From: Rathayibacter sp. VKM Ac-2879
Lineage (GTDB): Bacteria > Actinomycetota > Actinomycetes > Actinomycetales > Microbacteriaceae
DNA: 64,000 nucleotides
Direction of reading: 5' to 3'
NCBI RefSeq assembly: GCF_015351245.1
Contig: NZ_JADKSO010000001.1
Coordinates: forward strand, 248,001 to 312,000
Shown: in pieces, positions 8,016 to 16,285 of the stretch
Numbering within the stretch: the first letter of the stretch is position 1
Layout: each line of letters begins with the position of its first letter
Position numbers and translations under genes: made by a program
The notes under the pieces: model-generated
The model's input: the letters and a program-made list of their open reading frames with translations, nothing else
Databases searched by the model: none
What the model was told of the DNA's origin: nothing

Positions 8016-8590
8016 GCGGCAGCTGTCGGCTCGGCGGGGGCGACGGCCGAGTCGTGGGGCGCCGGCGGAGGTGTGCCCTGCTGGCGCTCGCGGTGACGCC
8101 CTGAGGCGGCGAGATGCAGGAGGCTCGTGGCCGCCACGGCCGTCGCGAGGGCAGCGGCCCAGCTGATGTCGCGCAGATCGAAGAGCAAGAGGAGCGACAC
8201 CGCTCCCTGCCCCACGGTGATGCTCGCGGCGGCGCTGACGACGGCCAGTGCGAACAGGGCCGCCGAGGCCGCCACGGGAGCCGCCTCCGCGACGATGCCC
8301 CGCCCGGTCGGCCGTGCGAAGGTGCGGAGCGCATCGACGACGCCGAGCCCGCAGAGCGCCGCCGCGACGAGTGCGACGAGTGCGAGGGTCGGCCCGGAGA
8401 CGAACAGTAAAAGGGCGCCCACCACGACGGCGAGGGCGCTCAGGAGTGTCCCGGGGTCGAGGCTCGGTCCTCCGCGTGCGCGGCGCTCTGCCCGCGCGGA
8501 GCGCCACGCGCAGCCTCCGCCGACGACGAGCGTGCAGCCGACGAGGAGGGGCAGGACGAGGGAGGCGGTGGGGAGGCTGGCAGGGGGCAT
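8012..8590 (-). CDS. Multi-pass membrane protein, first gene of the AraC operon
   Basis: 192 residues. The ATG at 8590 follows GAGGAG. About six hydrophobic segments are visible: SLVLPLLVGCTLVVGGG, LLSALAVVVGALLLFVSG, LALVALVAAALCGLGVV, AAPVAASAALFALAVVSAA, VGQGAVSLLLLF and WAAALATAVAATSLLHLA. It has no charged residues typical of a transporter substrate site and no motif I recognise. It is coupled to the next gene by an ATGA overlap. Whether the AraC protein controls this operon itself is open. Confidence 0.65.
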   Translation of the reverse strand: MPPASLPTASLVLPLLVGCTLVVGGGCAWRSARAERRARGGPSLDPGTLLSALAVVVGALLLFVSGPTLALVALVAAALCGLGVVDALRTFARPTGRGIVAEAAPVAASAALFALAVVSAAASITVGQGAVSLLLLFDLRDISWAAALATAVAATSLLHLAASGRHRERQQGTPPPAPHDSAVAPAEPTAAA

Positions 8591-8900
8591 GAGAGGACTC
8601 CTCCGAGGCGGTCGGCGCGCTGCGCATCTCGATGATCGGGGCTCTGCGGGGAGTGGCGGCAGCCGAGGCGCAAACGTCTCCGCGGGAGGCGCACGAACGC
8701 TGTCGCGAGACGACGGGCGCACCTCCCGGGACCATGTCTGGATCGTGCCAAGCCTCTGTTTATAACGCGCCAGACCGTCGTTGTGCCCCGTAGGAGGCGC
8801 ACCTTGGACTGCACTTCAGCCCTTCCCTCGCGTCGATTCCCGTACGACGCCCAGCGCTCCCGACCCACTGCGCCGCACCACCTGTGAAAGCCGGACCTGC
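8591..8900. promoter_or_regulatory. Divergent intergenic region with a likely promoter
   Basis: 310 bases separate the start at 8590 (minus) from the start at 8901 (plus). No coding potential is evident. The AT-richest stretch, CTGTTTATAACGCGC around 8755-8769, contains TATAAC, a reasonable -10 hexamer for the plus-strand gene, though no convincing -35 is visible. No palindromic operator was found. Confidence 0.35.
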
Positions 8901-9371
8901 ATGACCACGACCTCCGACAGCTGGAACCTCGCCGCGCGCGCGGCGGCTCCCGAACGCTTCAGCGCACTCCCGAGCGCGTCCCTCCGCTCGTCCGCCGCGA
9001 GCGGCAGAGCCGCCGCCCTCAGCGACCGGATCGACCGCTCCCTCCTCGCGCTCCACTCGCTGCCGGGCCTCGACGCCCGTGCCATCGCACGCTCCCTCGG
9101 AGTCTCGCTGGCCGCCGTCCGCGTCGCGCACTGGATGCACCGACGCTGCTCGATCCGATCCGCCCTCGCCCGCACTCGCGTCGACACGGCCCACCGCTAC
9201 CTCCACGCGGAGGCGTCGAACCTGCCGCAGCCGCTCCTCATGAGTCGAGCGGCCGAGGTCGCCGGGTTCCCCTCGATCGACGCGATGGACCGTGCTTTCC
9301 TCCGCTACCGCCACCGCTCGAGCTACGACGTGATGCTCACCTCGCGCGCGGTGCGTCGCGGCGCCGCGTGA
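8901..9371 (+). CDS. AraC-like helix-turn-helix protein (DNA-binding domain only)
   Basis: 156 residues from the ATG at 8901. It lacks a ligand-binding domain. The first helix-turn-helix is GLDARAIARSLGVSLAAVRVAHWM; the region LLMSRAAEVAGFPSIDAMDRAFL followed by RYRHRSSYDVM matches the second helix-turn-helix and the conserved tail of AraC proteins, where the usual GF..LS.F..FK..G..P pattern is recognisable but degenerate. It may be a standalone regulator or a decayed one. Divergent from the 8590 operon. Confidence 0.65.
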   Translation: MTTTSDSWNLAARAAAPERFSALPSASLRSSAASGRAAALSDRIDRSLLALHSLPGLDARAIARSLGVSLAAVRVAHWMHRRCSIRSALARTRVDTAHRYLHAEASNLPQPLLMSRAAEVAGFPSIDAMDRAFLRYRHRSSYDVMLTSRAVRRGAA

Positions 9372-9397
9372 CGCCTCCGCTCTCGTAGCCTCGGACG

Positions 9398-9775
9398 ATG
9401 GGCGACGCGGAGGTGCGGAACGCGTACGCGGCACGCGCGGACGAGTACACGGCCCTGTTCGGCTCGGTCGACGCGGCCCGGTGCGACGATCGCTCGCTGA
9501 TTGCGGCGTGGGCCGACGGGCTGCCGCCCAACGAGATGCGCGAGGTGCTGGCCGGGGTGGCCGGCCTCCTCCGGCCGAGCGGCACTCTCCTGATGGGCTT
9601 CTTCGAGGGTCCGCGGCAGGAGGTGTTCGCGCACGCTGTGACTCCCGCCTGGTTCCATCCGCTCGACGAGATGCGCTCGCTCGTCACGGCTGCGGGTCTC
9701 GACATCGTGCACGCCGCACGCCGCAGCGCTCCGGGCGTGCGCGATCACGGCGAGCTCCTCGCCGTGCGGCGCTGA
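9398..9775 (+). pseudogene. SAM methyltransferase lacking its SAM-binding core
   Basis: 125 residues, but relatives are about 200. The start (MGDAEVRNAYAARADEYTAL) is the N-terminal helix of a class I methyltransferase, and PPNEMREVLAGVAGLLRPSG onward is the C-terminal half (motif III, then TLLMGFFEGPRQEVF). The segment that should lie between them, with the glycine-rich motif I and the acidic motif II, is absent: residue 42 joins directly to the post-motif helix (near nucleotide 9521). The deletion keeps the frame. Without motif I the product cannot bind S-adenosylmethionine in the usual way, so it is probably non-functional. Confidence 0.72.
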
Positions 9776-9789
9776 GGCGCTCGGGCCTG

Positions 9790-11469
9790 CTACAACCGCT
9801 CGCCGCGCCATTCCGTCGGGATGTTCTCGCCGCGGGAGAACGCCTCCTCCTCGCGCTTGCGCAGATCGACGCGGCGGATCTTGCCCGAGATCGTCTTGGG
9901 CAGCTCCGCGAACTCGATGCGGCGAACGCGTTCGAACGACGAGAGCAGCTCGCGGGTGTGCGCGAAGATCGCGCCCGCGGTCTCGGAGGTCGGCTCCCAG
10001 CCGTCCGCAAGGGTGACGTAGGCCTTCACTACGCTGTGGCGCACGGCGTCCGGAGCCGGGACGACCGCCGACTCGGCGACCGCGGGGTGCTGGAGCAGGA
10101 CGCTCTCGACCTCGAACGGCGAGATCGTGAAATCGGACGACTTGAAGATGTCGTCGGTGCGACCGACGAAGGTGATCGTGCCGTCGATGGCCCGCACCGC
10201 CACGTCTCCGGTGTGGAAGTAGCCGCCAGCCCGCGCGCGCTCGGTGCGCTCGTCATCGCCGTGGTAGCCCGACATGAGAGTCACCGGCTCGACGGAGAGG
10301 TCGAGGCAGATCTCGCCGGTCGAGGCCTGCTCGCCCGTGAGCGGATCGACGAGGGCGACGGCGACACCGGGGAGGGGGCGGCCCATCGCTCCAGGCACGA
10401 TCGGGGCACCGGGCGGGTTCGCGATGATCGCGGTCGTCTCGGTCTGGCCGTAGCCGTCGCGGAGGGTGAGCCCCCACCCGCGTTCGACGGTCGCGATGAC
10501 CTCGGGGTTGAGCGGCTCTCCGGCCGAGAGGATCTCGGCGAGTGCGCGCGGTTTGGCGCCGAGCTCTGACTGAATCAGCATCCGCCACACGGTCGGCGGC
10601 GCGCAGAAGGTGATGACCTCGGCCCGGTCGAGCTGCCTGCGCAGAGCGGTGGGGGAGAAGCGGCTGTAGTTGTAGACGAAGACGGTCGCCTCCGCGTTCC
10701 ACGGGGCGAAGAAGCAGCTCCAAGCGTGCTTGCCCCAGCCGGGCGAGCTGATCGCCATGTGCACGTCGCCGGGGCGCACGCCGAGCCAGTACATCGTGGT
10801 GAGGTGCCCGACGGGGTACGACTTGTGCGTGTGCACGGCCATCTTGGGCGTGGAGGTGGTGCCCGAGGTGAAGTAGATCAGGCACGGGTCGGTCGGGCGC
10901 ACCACCACGGAGGGACTGATGCCGGTCGCCTCGAGCGAGTCGTCGTAGTCGAGCCAGCCCGCGCGCGCGCCGCCGACGACGATGCGGCCGAAGTCGCCCT
11001 CCACCCCGTCGAACTTCCCGGTCTCGGAGGCATCCGCGATGACGTGTGCGACCTGGCCGCGCTCGAGGCGGCTGGCGAGATCGGCGGGAGAGAGGAGGGT
11101 CGTGGTGGGAAGGATGACCGCGCCGAGCTTCATGATCGCGAGCATCGCCTCCCAAAGCTCGAGCCGGTTGCCGAGCATGAGCATCACGTGGTCGCCCTGC
11201 TCGACGCCCACCGAGTGCAGCCAGGCGGCGACCTCGTCTGAGCGCCAGCGCATCCGGTCGAAGGAGTACTGCTGCTCGGAGCCGTCCTCCTCGACGATCC
11301 AGAGCGCGGTGCGCTCGTTGCCGATCGCGATGGCGTCGAACCAGTCGACCGCCCAGTTGAAGGCGTCGCCGACATCGGGCCAGGCGAAGGCGGCGGAGGC
11401 GGCAGCGGCGTCGGTGCGGTGCTGCAGCAGGACGTCGCGCGCGGCGCGGAAGCTCCCGGTGGGGTTCAT
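9790..11469 (-). CDS. AMP-forming acyl-CoA synthetase
   Basis: 559 residues, normal for the ANL superfamily. It would activate a carboxylic acid to the acyl-adenylate and then to the CoA thioester. The phosphate-binding loop is YFTSGTTSTPK (residues 199-209); the adenine/aryl motif is DGYGQTET; the hinge motif is YFHTGDVA with GRTDDIFKSSDFTISP; the catalytic lysine is Lys530 in KTISGKIRR. The MACS-like features (GKIRR end, GWGKHAW loop) suggest a medium-chain or branched acyl substrate. A single gene on the minus strand; its stop converges with the gene ending at 9775. Confidence 0.92.
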   Translation of the reverse strand: MNPTGSFRAARDVLLQHRTDAAAASAAFAWPDVGDAFNWAVDWFDAIAIGNERTALWIVEEDGSEQQYSFDRMRWRSDEVAAWLHSVGVEQGDHVMLMLGNRLELWEAMLAIMKLGAVILPTTTLLSPADLASRLERGQVAHVIADASETGKFDGVEGDFGRIVVGGARAGWLDYDDSLEATGISPSVVVRPTDPCLIYFTSGTTSTPKMAVHTHKSYPVGHLTTMYWLGVRPGDVHMAISSPGWGKHAWSCFFAPWNAEATVFVYNYSRFSPTALRRQLDRAEVITFCAPPTVWRMLIQSELGAKPRALAEILSAGEPLNPEVIATVERGWGLTLRDGYGQTETTAIIANPPGAPIVPGAMGRPLPGVAVALVDPLTGEQASTGEICLDLSVEPVTLMSGYHGDDERTERARAGGYFHTGDVAVRAIDGTITFVGRTDDIFKSSDFTISPFEVESVLLQHPAVAESAVVPAPDAVRHSVVKAYVTLADGWEPTSETAGAIFAHTRELLSSFERVRRIEFAELPKTISGKIRRVDLRKREEEAFSRGENIPTEWRGERL

Positions 11470-11660
11470 GTGTCTCCGTAGCGGTCGGGCTCCCGCCGGC
11501 GCGGGACAACCTCGCCCATTCTCCTCTCGCCGCCCACCCTCCGCCTTTCTCGCGCGAGACTCGCTGATCGGGTCGGGGCCTGGCAGCCGCCGCAGAGTAT
11601 GGCCCGCTGTCGACCCGTCTCGGGTAGACCGGAGGGACGCCGATGGACAGGAGGAGCCCG

Positions 11661-12143
11661 ATGAAGACCGAGAGAAAGACGAGGTTCGGCGTGATCGGGC
11701 TGGTGTCTACGCTCGCGCTCAGCGGGTGCACCTGGTCGGCCGGTACGGCCCCGGAGGGGGCGACGCCGTCGATCGCGGGCTCGCCGACGTCGGCCGTGCA
11801 GCCGCTTGGCGCCGTGACGCTCCCCGAGGGAGCCTCCGCCGCTGTGCGGTGGACCGATCAGATCGGCGCGCCCTCGCCGCAGACCGTCTACCTCAGCGGA
11901 AACCCGTTGCACATCACGGTCTCGGTCGCATGCGACTCCGAGGACTCCGAGGTGAAAGTGGAGGTCGTGGGGGTCATGACGAGTGGGTCGTCGTGCAGTG
12001 CCAGCCCGCGCACGACCCGTAGCGGGACCGGCGGCGGGAACACGGGCACCATGCATGTCAGCGTCGATCAGGCGGCGGAGATCCGGATCACGACGGTTCC
12101 TGTTGACGCGCACTGGTCAGGCGCCGTGTCGACCGGAGGCTGA
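11661..12143 (+). CDS. Putative lipoprotein of unknown function
   Basis: 160 residues. An AGGAGGAG site at 11649-11656 sets the start at the ATG at 11661, not the in-frame ATG at 11643, which lies upstream of it. The signal peptide ends in a lipobox, STLALSGC, so the Cys near residue 22 would be lipidated and the protein held on the outer face of the membrane. The mature part is Ser/Thr/Gly-rich with beta strands (LHITVSVACDSEDSEVKVEV; AAEIRITTVPVDAHWSG) and two more cysteines. No domain recognised. It converges with the M23 peptidase gene. Confidence 0.78.
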   Translation: MKTERKTRFGVIGLVSTLALSGCTWSAGTAPEGATPSIAGSPTSAVQPLGAVTLPEGASAAVRWTDQIGAPSPQTVYLSGNPLHITVSVACDSEDSEVKVEVVGVMTSGSSCSASPRTTRSGTGGGNTGTMHVSVDQAAEIRITTVPVDAHWSGAVSTGG

Positions 12144-12175
12144 GTCGGCTCCTGCAGGAGGAGAGGGGCGGCGCG

Positions 12176-13012
12176 TCAGCCGAGAGGGACGCCGAGCGCG
12201 GACATGAAGGGCACGGGGTCGACCGCCTCGCCGTCGACGCGCATCTCGAAGTGCAGATGGCAGCCCGTCGAGGCTCCGGTCGACCCTCGCAGAGCGATGA
12301 CCTCGCCGGCTGTCACGGTGTCGCCGACGCCGACCACCAGTGTGCTGTTGTGCGCATAGCCCGTCTCGATGCCGCCGCCGTTGTCGAGCAGGATCCAGTT
12401 GCCGTAGCTGCCCTGAGACGACGCCTCCTCGACCGTGCCGCCTGCCGCGGCGCGCACGGGAGTCCCGCAGGCGCCGGCGAGGTCGGTTCCCTTGTGGAAC
12501 AGGTTGACGCCTGCCACCGGAGCGTCCGGACGAGGACCGTAGCCATCGCTGATCCGACCCGCGATCGGGAGGACCCACGTGCCGGAGGCGCCGGACGCGG
12601 CGGCCGTCGACTCGTCGGCTCCCACGGTGATCGCCGCGAGGGAGGCGGTGGGCACGAGGACCTCGGGCTTCGCCTCCGCAGCGAACGCGTCGCGCGTGAC
12701 GCTCTGCTGCACCACGCCCGCCGCGACGAAGCTCTGGGGACGGGCGGAGGCGGCGCTCGCCGTGGCCCCGCCGACGGCCGGCTCGGCGGCGTTTCCGACC
12801 GCGAAGGCGGGCATCGTCGAGGTGACCGCCAGGCCGGCGACGAGGCTCATCGCGGCGGCGGCGGAGGCGCGAGGCCGCGACCGGCGGCGGCTCGCGCGTC
12901 GCTCAGCCTCCTGGCTCGCGCGCAGTGACCGTCGGGAGGGGAGGGCGTCGGTCGAGATCGGGGTTGCGGCGGGGTGTCCCGCGGGGTTCGGGAGGCGGTT
13001 GGTTCGGTGCAT
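12176..13012 (-). CDS. M23 family zinc metallopeptidase (peptidoglycan endopeptidase)
   Basis: 278 residues. After a basic N-terminus (RRASRRRSRPR) is a signal/anchor segment, MSLVAGLAVTSTMPAFA. The C-terminal M23 domain is complete: zinc ligands His173 and Asp177 in HKGTD and His254 in CHLHFE, with His221 (GYAHN) and His252 as the partner histidines. It should cut peptide cross-links in peptidoglycan outside the membrane, or act as a LytM-type cofactor. The central region (80-140) is Ala-rich and probably a linker. Start at 13012 chosen for the basic leader; internal Met55 is possible. Confidence 0.88.
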   Translation of the reverse strand: MHRTNRLPNPAGHPAATPISTDALPSRRSLRASQEAERRASRRRSRPRASAAAAMSLVAGLAVTSTMPAFAVGNAAEPAVGGATASAASARPQSFVAAGVVQQSVTRDAFAAEAKPEVLVPTASLAAITVGADESTAAASGASGTWVLPIAGRISDGYGPRPDAPVAGVNLFHKGTDLAGACGTPVRAAAGGTVEEASSQGSYGNWILLDNGGGIETGYAHNSTLVVGVGDTVTAGEVIALRGSTGASTGCHLHFEMRVDGEAVDPVPFMSALGVPLG

Positions 13013-13179
13013 GCAGAAGGGGATTCCAGGTCGTCCGCCGGGCCGTGAGGGAAGGGGAGGCGGGGTGGTCTGTCGGGCTTACGCGCCGGGCCGGGGAGCC
13101 GGGCGACCCTCCAGAATAGGCGCGACCCTCCGCGGGGAGGCTGAGAGAGCGCTCACGAGGCGCGGCGTGTGCACCCGGC

Positions 13180-13344
13180 TCAGCGGTTCGCAGTGAAGAC
13201 GAGCAGCGCGATGAGTCCCGCGACGGTCGCGGCGACCCCGGAGCCCAGGCGCCACCACATCCACTTGTCCCGCCGTGGACCGCGCATCGGACGCCGCTGC
13301 CCGGCCCGCCCAGAAAAGCCGTTGAAGTTCGGGATGAATGCCAT
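13180..13344 (-). CDS. Small single-pass membrane protein
   Basis: 54 residues from the ATG at 13344 (an in-frame ATG at 13380 would add 12 residues). A polar N-terminus (FIPNFNGFSGRAGQRRPMRG) is followed by RRDKWMWWRLGSG and one C-terminal helix, VAATVAGLIALLVFTANR. The Trp-rich, positively charged junction fits a cytoplasmic N-terminus with the helix inserted at the end (tail-anchored). No function known. Confidence 0.55.
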   Translation of the reverse strand: MAFIPNFNGFSGRAGQRRPMRGPRRDKWMWWRLGSGVAATVAGLIALLVFTANR

Positions 13345-13498
13345 GCACTCCAGAGTGCCGGGCGGCGGCCCGTGATGCACGCCTCGTGCGCGACTCCCAG
13401 GCCTTTACTCGCGTGAGCGGCTTCTCGCCACCCGGTGCCGCGCGGCGGTGCGGTGGGTACCGTGGAGGATCACGGGAAACCGAGCGGAGGAGCGGCGG

Positions 13499-13915
13499 AT
13501 GGCTCAGGGCGATCAAGCACGAGGCACGGCGGCGCAGGGCAAGGCAGCGCAGAAGCGCGCCAAGAAGGCGCTGAAGAAGGCGGAAAAGTCGGTGCGGGCG
13601 GCGCACGAGGCGGTTCGTGACTCGAGCAAGAAACTGCGCAAGCGGGCGAGGAAGCTGGCGGAGCAGACCGAGAAGCTTCGTCGCACCCAGGAACGGGCAG
13701 CGCGCAAGGCCGCCGCGGCCGAGAGCGCGTCGTCGACGAAGCCGGTCCCGAGCCTGGATCTCCTGCCCCCGTTGCCGCACTCGACTCCCCGGCCGGAGGC
13801 GTCGCCCACCCGGCCCGAGCCCAGCACGCCCGCACCCACCGTGCTCGGGAGTGCCACCGATCCCTCTCGCACGCCCGATCTCACTCCTCCGCTTCCTCGC
13901 GCGGCAGCAGAATGA
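13499..13915 (+). CDS. Lys/Ala-rich coiled-coil protein of unknown function
   Basis: 138 residues; a CGGAGGAG site precedes the ATG at 13499. Residues 10-75 are almost pure Lys, Arg, Ala and Glu (AQKRAKKALKKAEKSVRAA, then KLRKRARKLAEQTEKLRR), predicting a long basic coiled coil; the last 60 residues are Pro/Ser/Thr-rich and disordered. The composition recalls histone-like or surface-linker proteins, but no domain is identifiable. It lies before the phosphate-carrier operon, separated by 131 bases. Confidence 0.6.
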   Translation: MAQGDQARGTAAQGKAAQKRAKKALKKAEKSVRAAHEAVRDSSKKLRKRARKLAEQTEKLRRTQERAARKAAAAESASSTKPVPSLDLLPPLPHSTPRPEASPTRPEPSTPAPTVLGSATDPSRTPDLTPPLPRAAAE

Positions 13916-14046
13916 GCGGCGCCGCGAACGCCTATACCTGAAGAAACGCACAGGCTCGAGAACTCCGTCGCGTGTCGAGATGAATAGTCGGTGAATGCCT
14001 CCGCCGCCCGCGCCGCGAGAGGCCTTCGTGGAGCAGGATCTCCTTC

Positions 14047-15258
14047 GTGGATTCCTTCATCCTGCTCGCGCTCGTCGTCGTCACCGCTCTCGCCTTCGAC
14101 TTCACCAACGGCTTCCATGACACGGCGAACGCGATGGCGACGTCCATCGCCACCGGTGCGCTGAAGCCCAAGGTCGCCGTCGCGCTCTCGGCGTCGCTCA
14201 ATCTCGTCGGCGCGTTCCTCAGCATCGAGGTCGCGCTGACCGTGACCAATGCGGTCGTGAAGATCCAGGACAAGACCGGCGCCCCCGACCCTGCGCTGCT
14301 CGAGAACGGCGGATCGGCGCTCCTGCTGATCGTGCTCGCGGGCCTCATCGGCGGGATCGTCTGGAACCTGCTCACCTGGCTGCTCGGCCTCCCGTCGAGC
14401 TCCTCCCACGCGTTGTTCGGCGGTCTGATCGGATCCGCCCTCGCCGGGCTCGGCATCAACGGCGTCAACTGGGCCGGCGACGGCTCGAAGCTCGACGGTG
14501 TGGTCGGCAAGGTGATCCTCCCGGCCCTGATGTCGCCCGTCCTCGCGGGAGCGGTCGCCGCGATCGGGACCTGGTTGGTCTTCCGCGTGATCGGGAACCT
14601 CGCTGAGAAGAGCCTGCACCGCGGCTTCCGCATCGGCCAGATCGGCAGCGCCTCCCTCGTCTCGCTCGCACACGGGACGAACGACGCGCAGAAGACGATG
14701 GGCGTCATCACGCTCGCCCTCATCGCGGCCGGGGGCTGGAGCGACACCGGATCGGTGCCGTTCTGGGTCAAGCTCAGCTGCGCGCTGGCCATCTCGCTCG
14801 GTACCTACATCGGTGGCTGGCGCATCATCCGCACCGTCGGGAAGGGCCTCGTCGAGATCGACACCCCCCAGGGCATGGCGGCCGAGAGCGCCTCCGCCGC
14901 CGTGATCCTCGCGTCGAGCCACCTCGGCTTCGCTCTCTCGACCACGCACGTCGCGACGGGCTCGATCCTCGGCTCCGGAGTCGGCCGTCCAGGCGCGCAG
15001 GTGCGCTGGCGGGTCGCGCTGCGCATGGTGATCGCGTGGGTGATCACGCTGCCCGCCGCCGCCCTCGTCGGTGCCGTGATGTGGTGGGTCGGCCACCTGC
15101 TCGGAGGCGCCGGCGGCGGCCTGCTCATGGCCGCGATCCTCGTCGCGGTCTCCGCCGCCATCTACCTCCGATCGCGTCGCGACAGCATCGGGGCGCACAA
15201 CGTCAACGACGAGTGGCAGGACGCGGCCCGTCCCGCGCCCCAGACCGTCGACGCCTGA
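14047..15258 (+). CDS. pit: PiT family inorganic phosphate transporter
   Basis: 403 residues starting at a GTG preceded by GGAGCAGG. Both PiT signatures are present: the N-terminal ALAFDFTNGFHDTANAMATS and the C-terminal repeat GSASLVSLAHGTNDAQKTMG, related by the ancestral duplication of this family. About ten membrane helices can be counted. It would import phosphate (as metal-phosphate) with protons across the cytoplasmic membrane. The small membrane protein at 15276 follows within 20 bases and is probably co-transcribed. The Ser-rich loop GLPSSSSHALFGG is standard for the family. Confidence 0.94.
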   Translation: MDSFILLALVVVTALAFDFTNGFHDTANAMATSIATGALKPKVAVALSASLNLVGAFLSIEVALTVTNAVVKIQDKTGAPDPALLENGGSALLLIVLAGLIGGIVWNLLTWLLGLPSSSSHALFGGLIGSALAGLGINGVNWAGDGSKLDGVVGKVILPALMSPVLAGAVAAIGTWLVFRVIGNLAEKSLHRGFRIGQIGSASLVSLAHGTNDAQKTMGVITLALIAAGGWSDTGSVPFWVKLSCALAISLGTYIGGWRIIRTVGKGLVEIDTPQGMAAESASAAVILASSHLGFALSTTHVATGSILGSGVGRPGAQVRWRVALRMVIAWVITLPAAALVGAVMWWVGHLLGGAGGGLLMAAILVAVSAAIYLRSRRDSIGAHNVNDEWQDAARPAPQTVDA

Positions 15259-15275
15259 GCGAAAGGACCGCCGCC

Positions 15276-15569
15276 GTGTTCTCCCTCTTCCTCACTGCCG
15301 CCGGCCAGGTGGCGCTCGTCGCCGTGCTGCTCGGGGTGGGCCTGCCCGTGCTCTTCGCGCTGGGCGTGCGCTCGTTCGCGGTCGCCGGAGGTGCGCGGCC
15401 CGGCTCGCCCGCGAGCGTCCCTGCGCCGCTGCTGCGCATCGTCGGCGTGCTGTGCTTCGCGCTCGTTGTCGCGGCCGTCGTCCTCGGACTGAGCATCATC
15501 ATCGCGACCGGGCTCGGTCAAGCGGTGAGCTTCGAGCACGTGATCCCGACCTTCGTCCCCAAGGGCTGA
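15276..15569 (+). CDS. Small two-helix membrane protein downstream of pit
   Basis: 97 residues from a GTG at 15276 with GAAAGGA nine bases before. Two hydrophobic segments: AAGQVALVAVLLGVGLPVLFA and LLRIVGVLCFALVVAAVVLGL, with a short loop and a C-terminal VSFEHVIPTFVPKG. No enzymatic motif. Similar small proteins follow PiT genes in other actinobacteria (recollection), so it may be an accessory subunit; this is inference from position. Confidence 0.7.
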   Translation: MFSLFLTAAGQVALVAVLLGVGLPVLFALGVRSFAVAGGARPGSPASVPAPLLRIVGVLCFALVVAAVVLGLSIIIATGLGQAVSFEHVIPTFVPKG

Positions 15570-15572
15570 GAC

Positions 15573-16208
15573 ATGGCCCCGTCCGATCCGATCGCGTCGC
15601 GCGAGGGGATCGTCGCCCGCGTCGTCGGCTGGCTGCGCGCCGGGTATCCGACCGGCGTTCCGGAGCAGGACTACGTGCCGTTGCTGGGCCTGCTGCGTCG
15701 CAATCTGACGCCGGACGAGTTGGAGCAGGTCGTCGCTCAGCTACTCGACGATGCCGTGACCGCCGATGCGGCGGTCTCGCCCGCACAGATGCGCGAGCGC
15801 ATCGAGCAACGGCTTCTCGGGCCGGCGCTTCCGGAGGATCTGGTGCGGGTCTCGGCGCGTCTCGCGAGCGCCGGGTGGCCGTTGGCCGGCCCGGGGGCAC
15901 TCGAGGAGCCGGATTCGCACGCGGGACTCGTGGCTCGCGTGGTGCGCTGGCTGCGCGCCGGGTATCCCGCGGGCCTGCCTGAGGCCGATTTTGTGCCGCT
16001 GCTCGCGCTGCTGCGGCGCAGGCTCAGCGACGAGGAGGTCGCGGAGGTGGCCGCGCGCCTCGCGGCCGACGGTGACGTCCCGGCGAGCCGCGTCGACGTG
16101 GGGACCGTGATCGCCGGTATCACCTCGGAGCTGCCCTCCGATGACGACATCGAGCGGGTCCGCCGCTCTCTCGTCGCCCTCGGCTGGCAGGACGCCTCCG
16201 CGGAGTGA
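15573..16208 (+). CDS. DUF3349 family protein with two tandem copies of the domain
   Basis: 211 residues made of two related halves: residues 11-105 start GIVARVVGWLRAGYPTGVP, and 117-206 start GLVARVVRWLRAGYPAGLP. Each half ends in a helical segment closing with ASAGWPL or VALGWQD. Single-domain DUF3349 proteins of about 100 residues are common in actinobacteria; here two are fused. No function is known for the family. The gene begins three bases after the preceding stop, so it is the third cistron after pit. Confidence 0.85.
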   Translation: MAPSDPIASREGIVARVVGWLRAGYPTGVPEQDYVPLLGLLRRNLTPDELEQVVAQLLDDAVTADAAVSPAQMRERIEQRLLGPALPEDLVRVSARLASAGWPLAGPGALEEPDSHAGLVARVVRWLRAGYPAGLPEADFVPLLALLRRRLSDEEVAEVAARLAADGDVPASRVDVGTVIAGITSELPSDDDIERVRRSLVALGWQDASAE

Positions 16209-16285
16209 GCGCGCGGAGACCCGCGCCCGACGAGCTCGGCGTCTCGGGGCTGGCGGCCCTGCCGCGAGCACGGCAGGCTGACAGT

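Noticed and set aside
12149-12160. Perfect 12-bp palindrome CTCCTGCAGGAG between convergent genes
   Set aside because: No loop, no repeat elsewhere, and short enough to be chance in GC-rich DNA; not called a terminator or operator.
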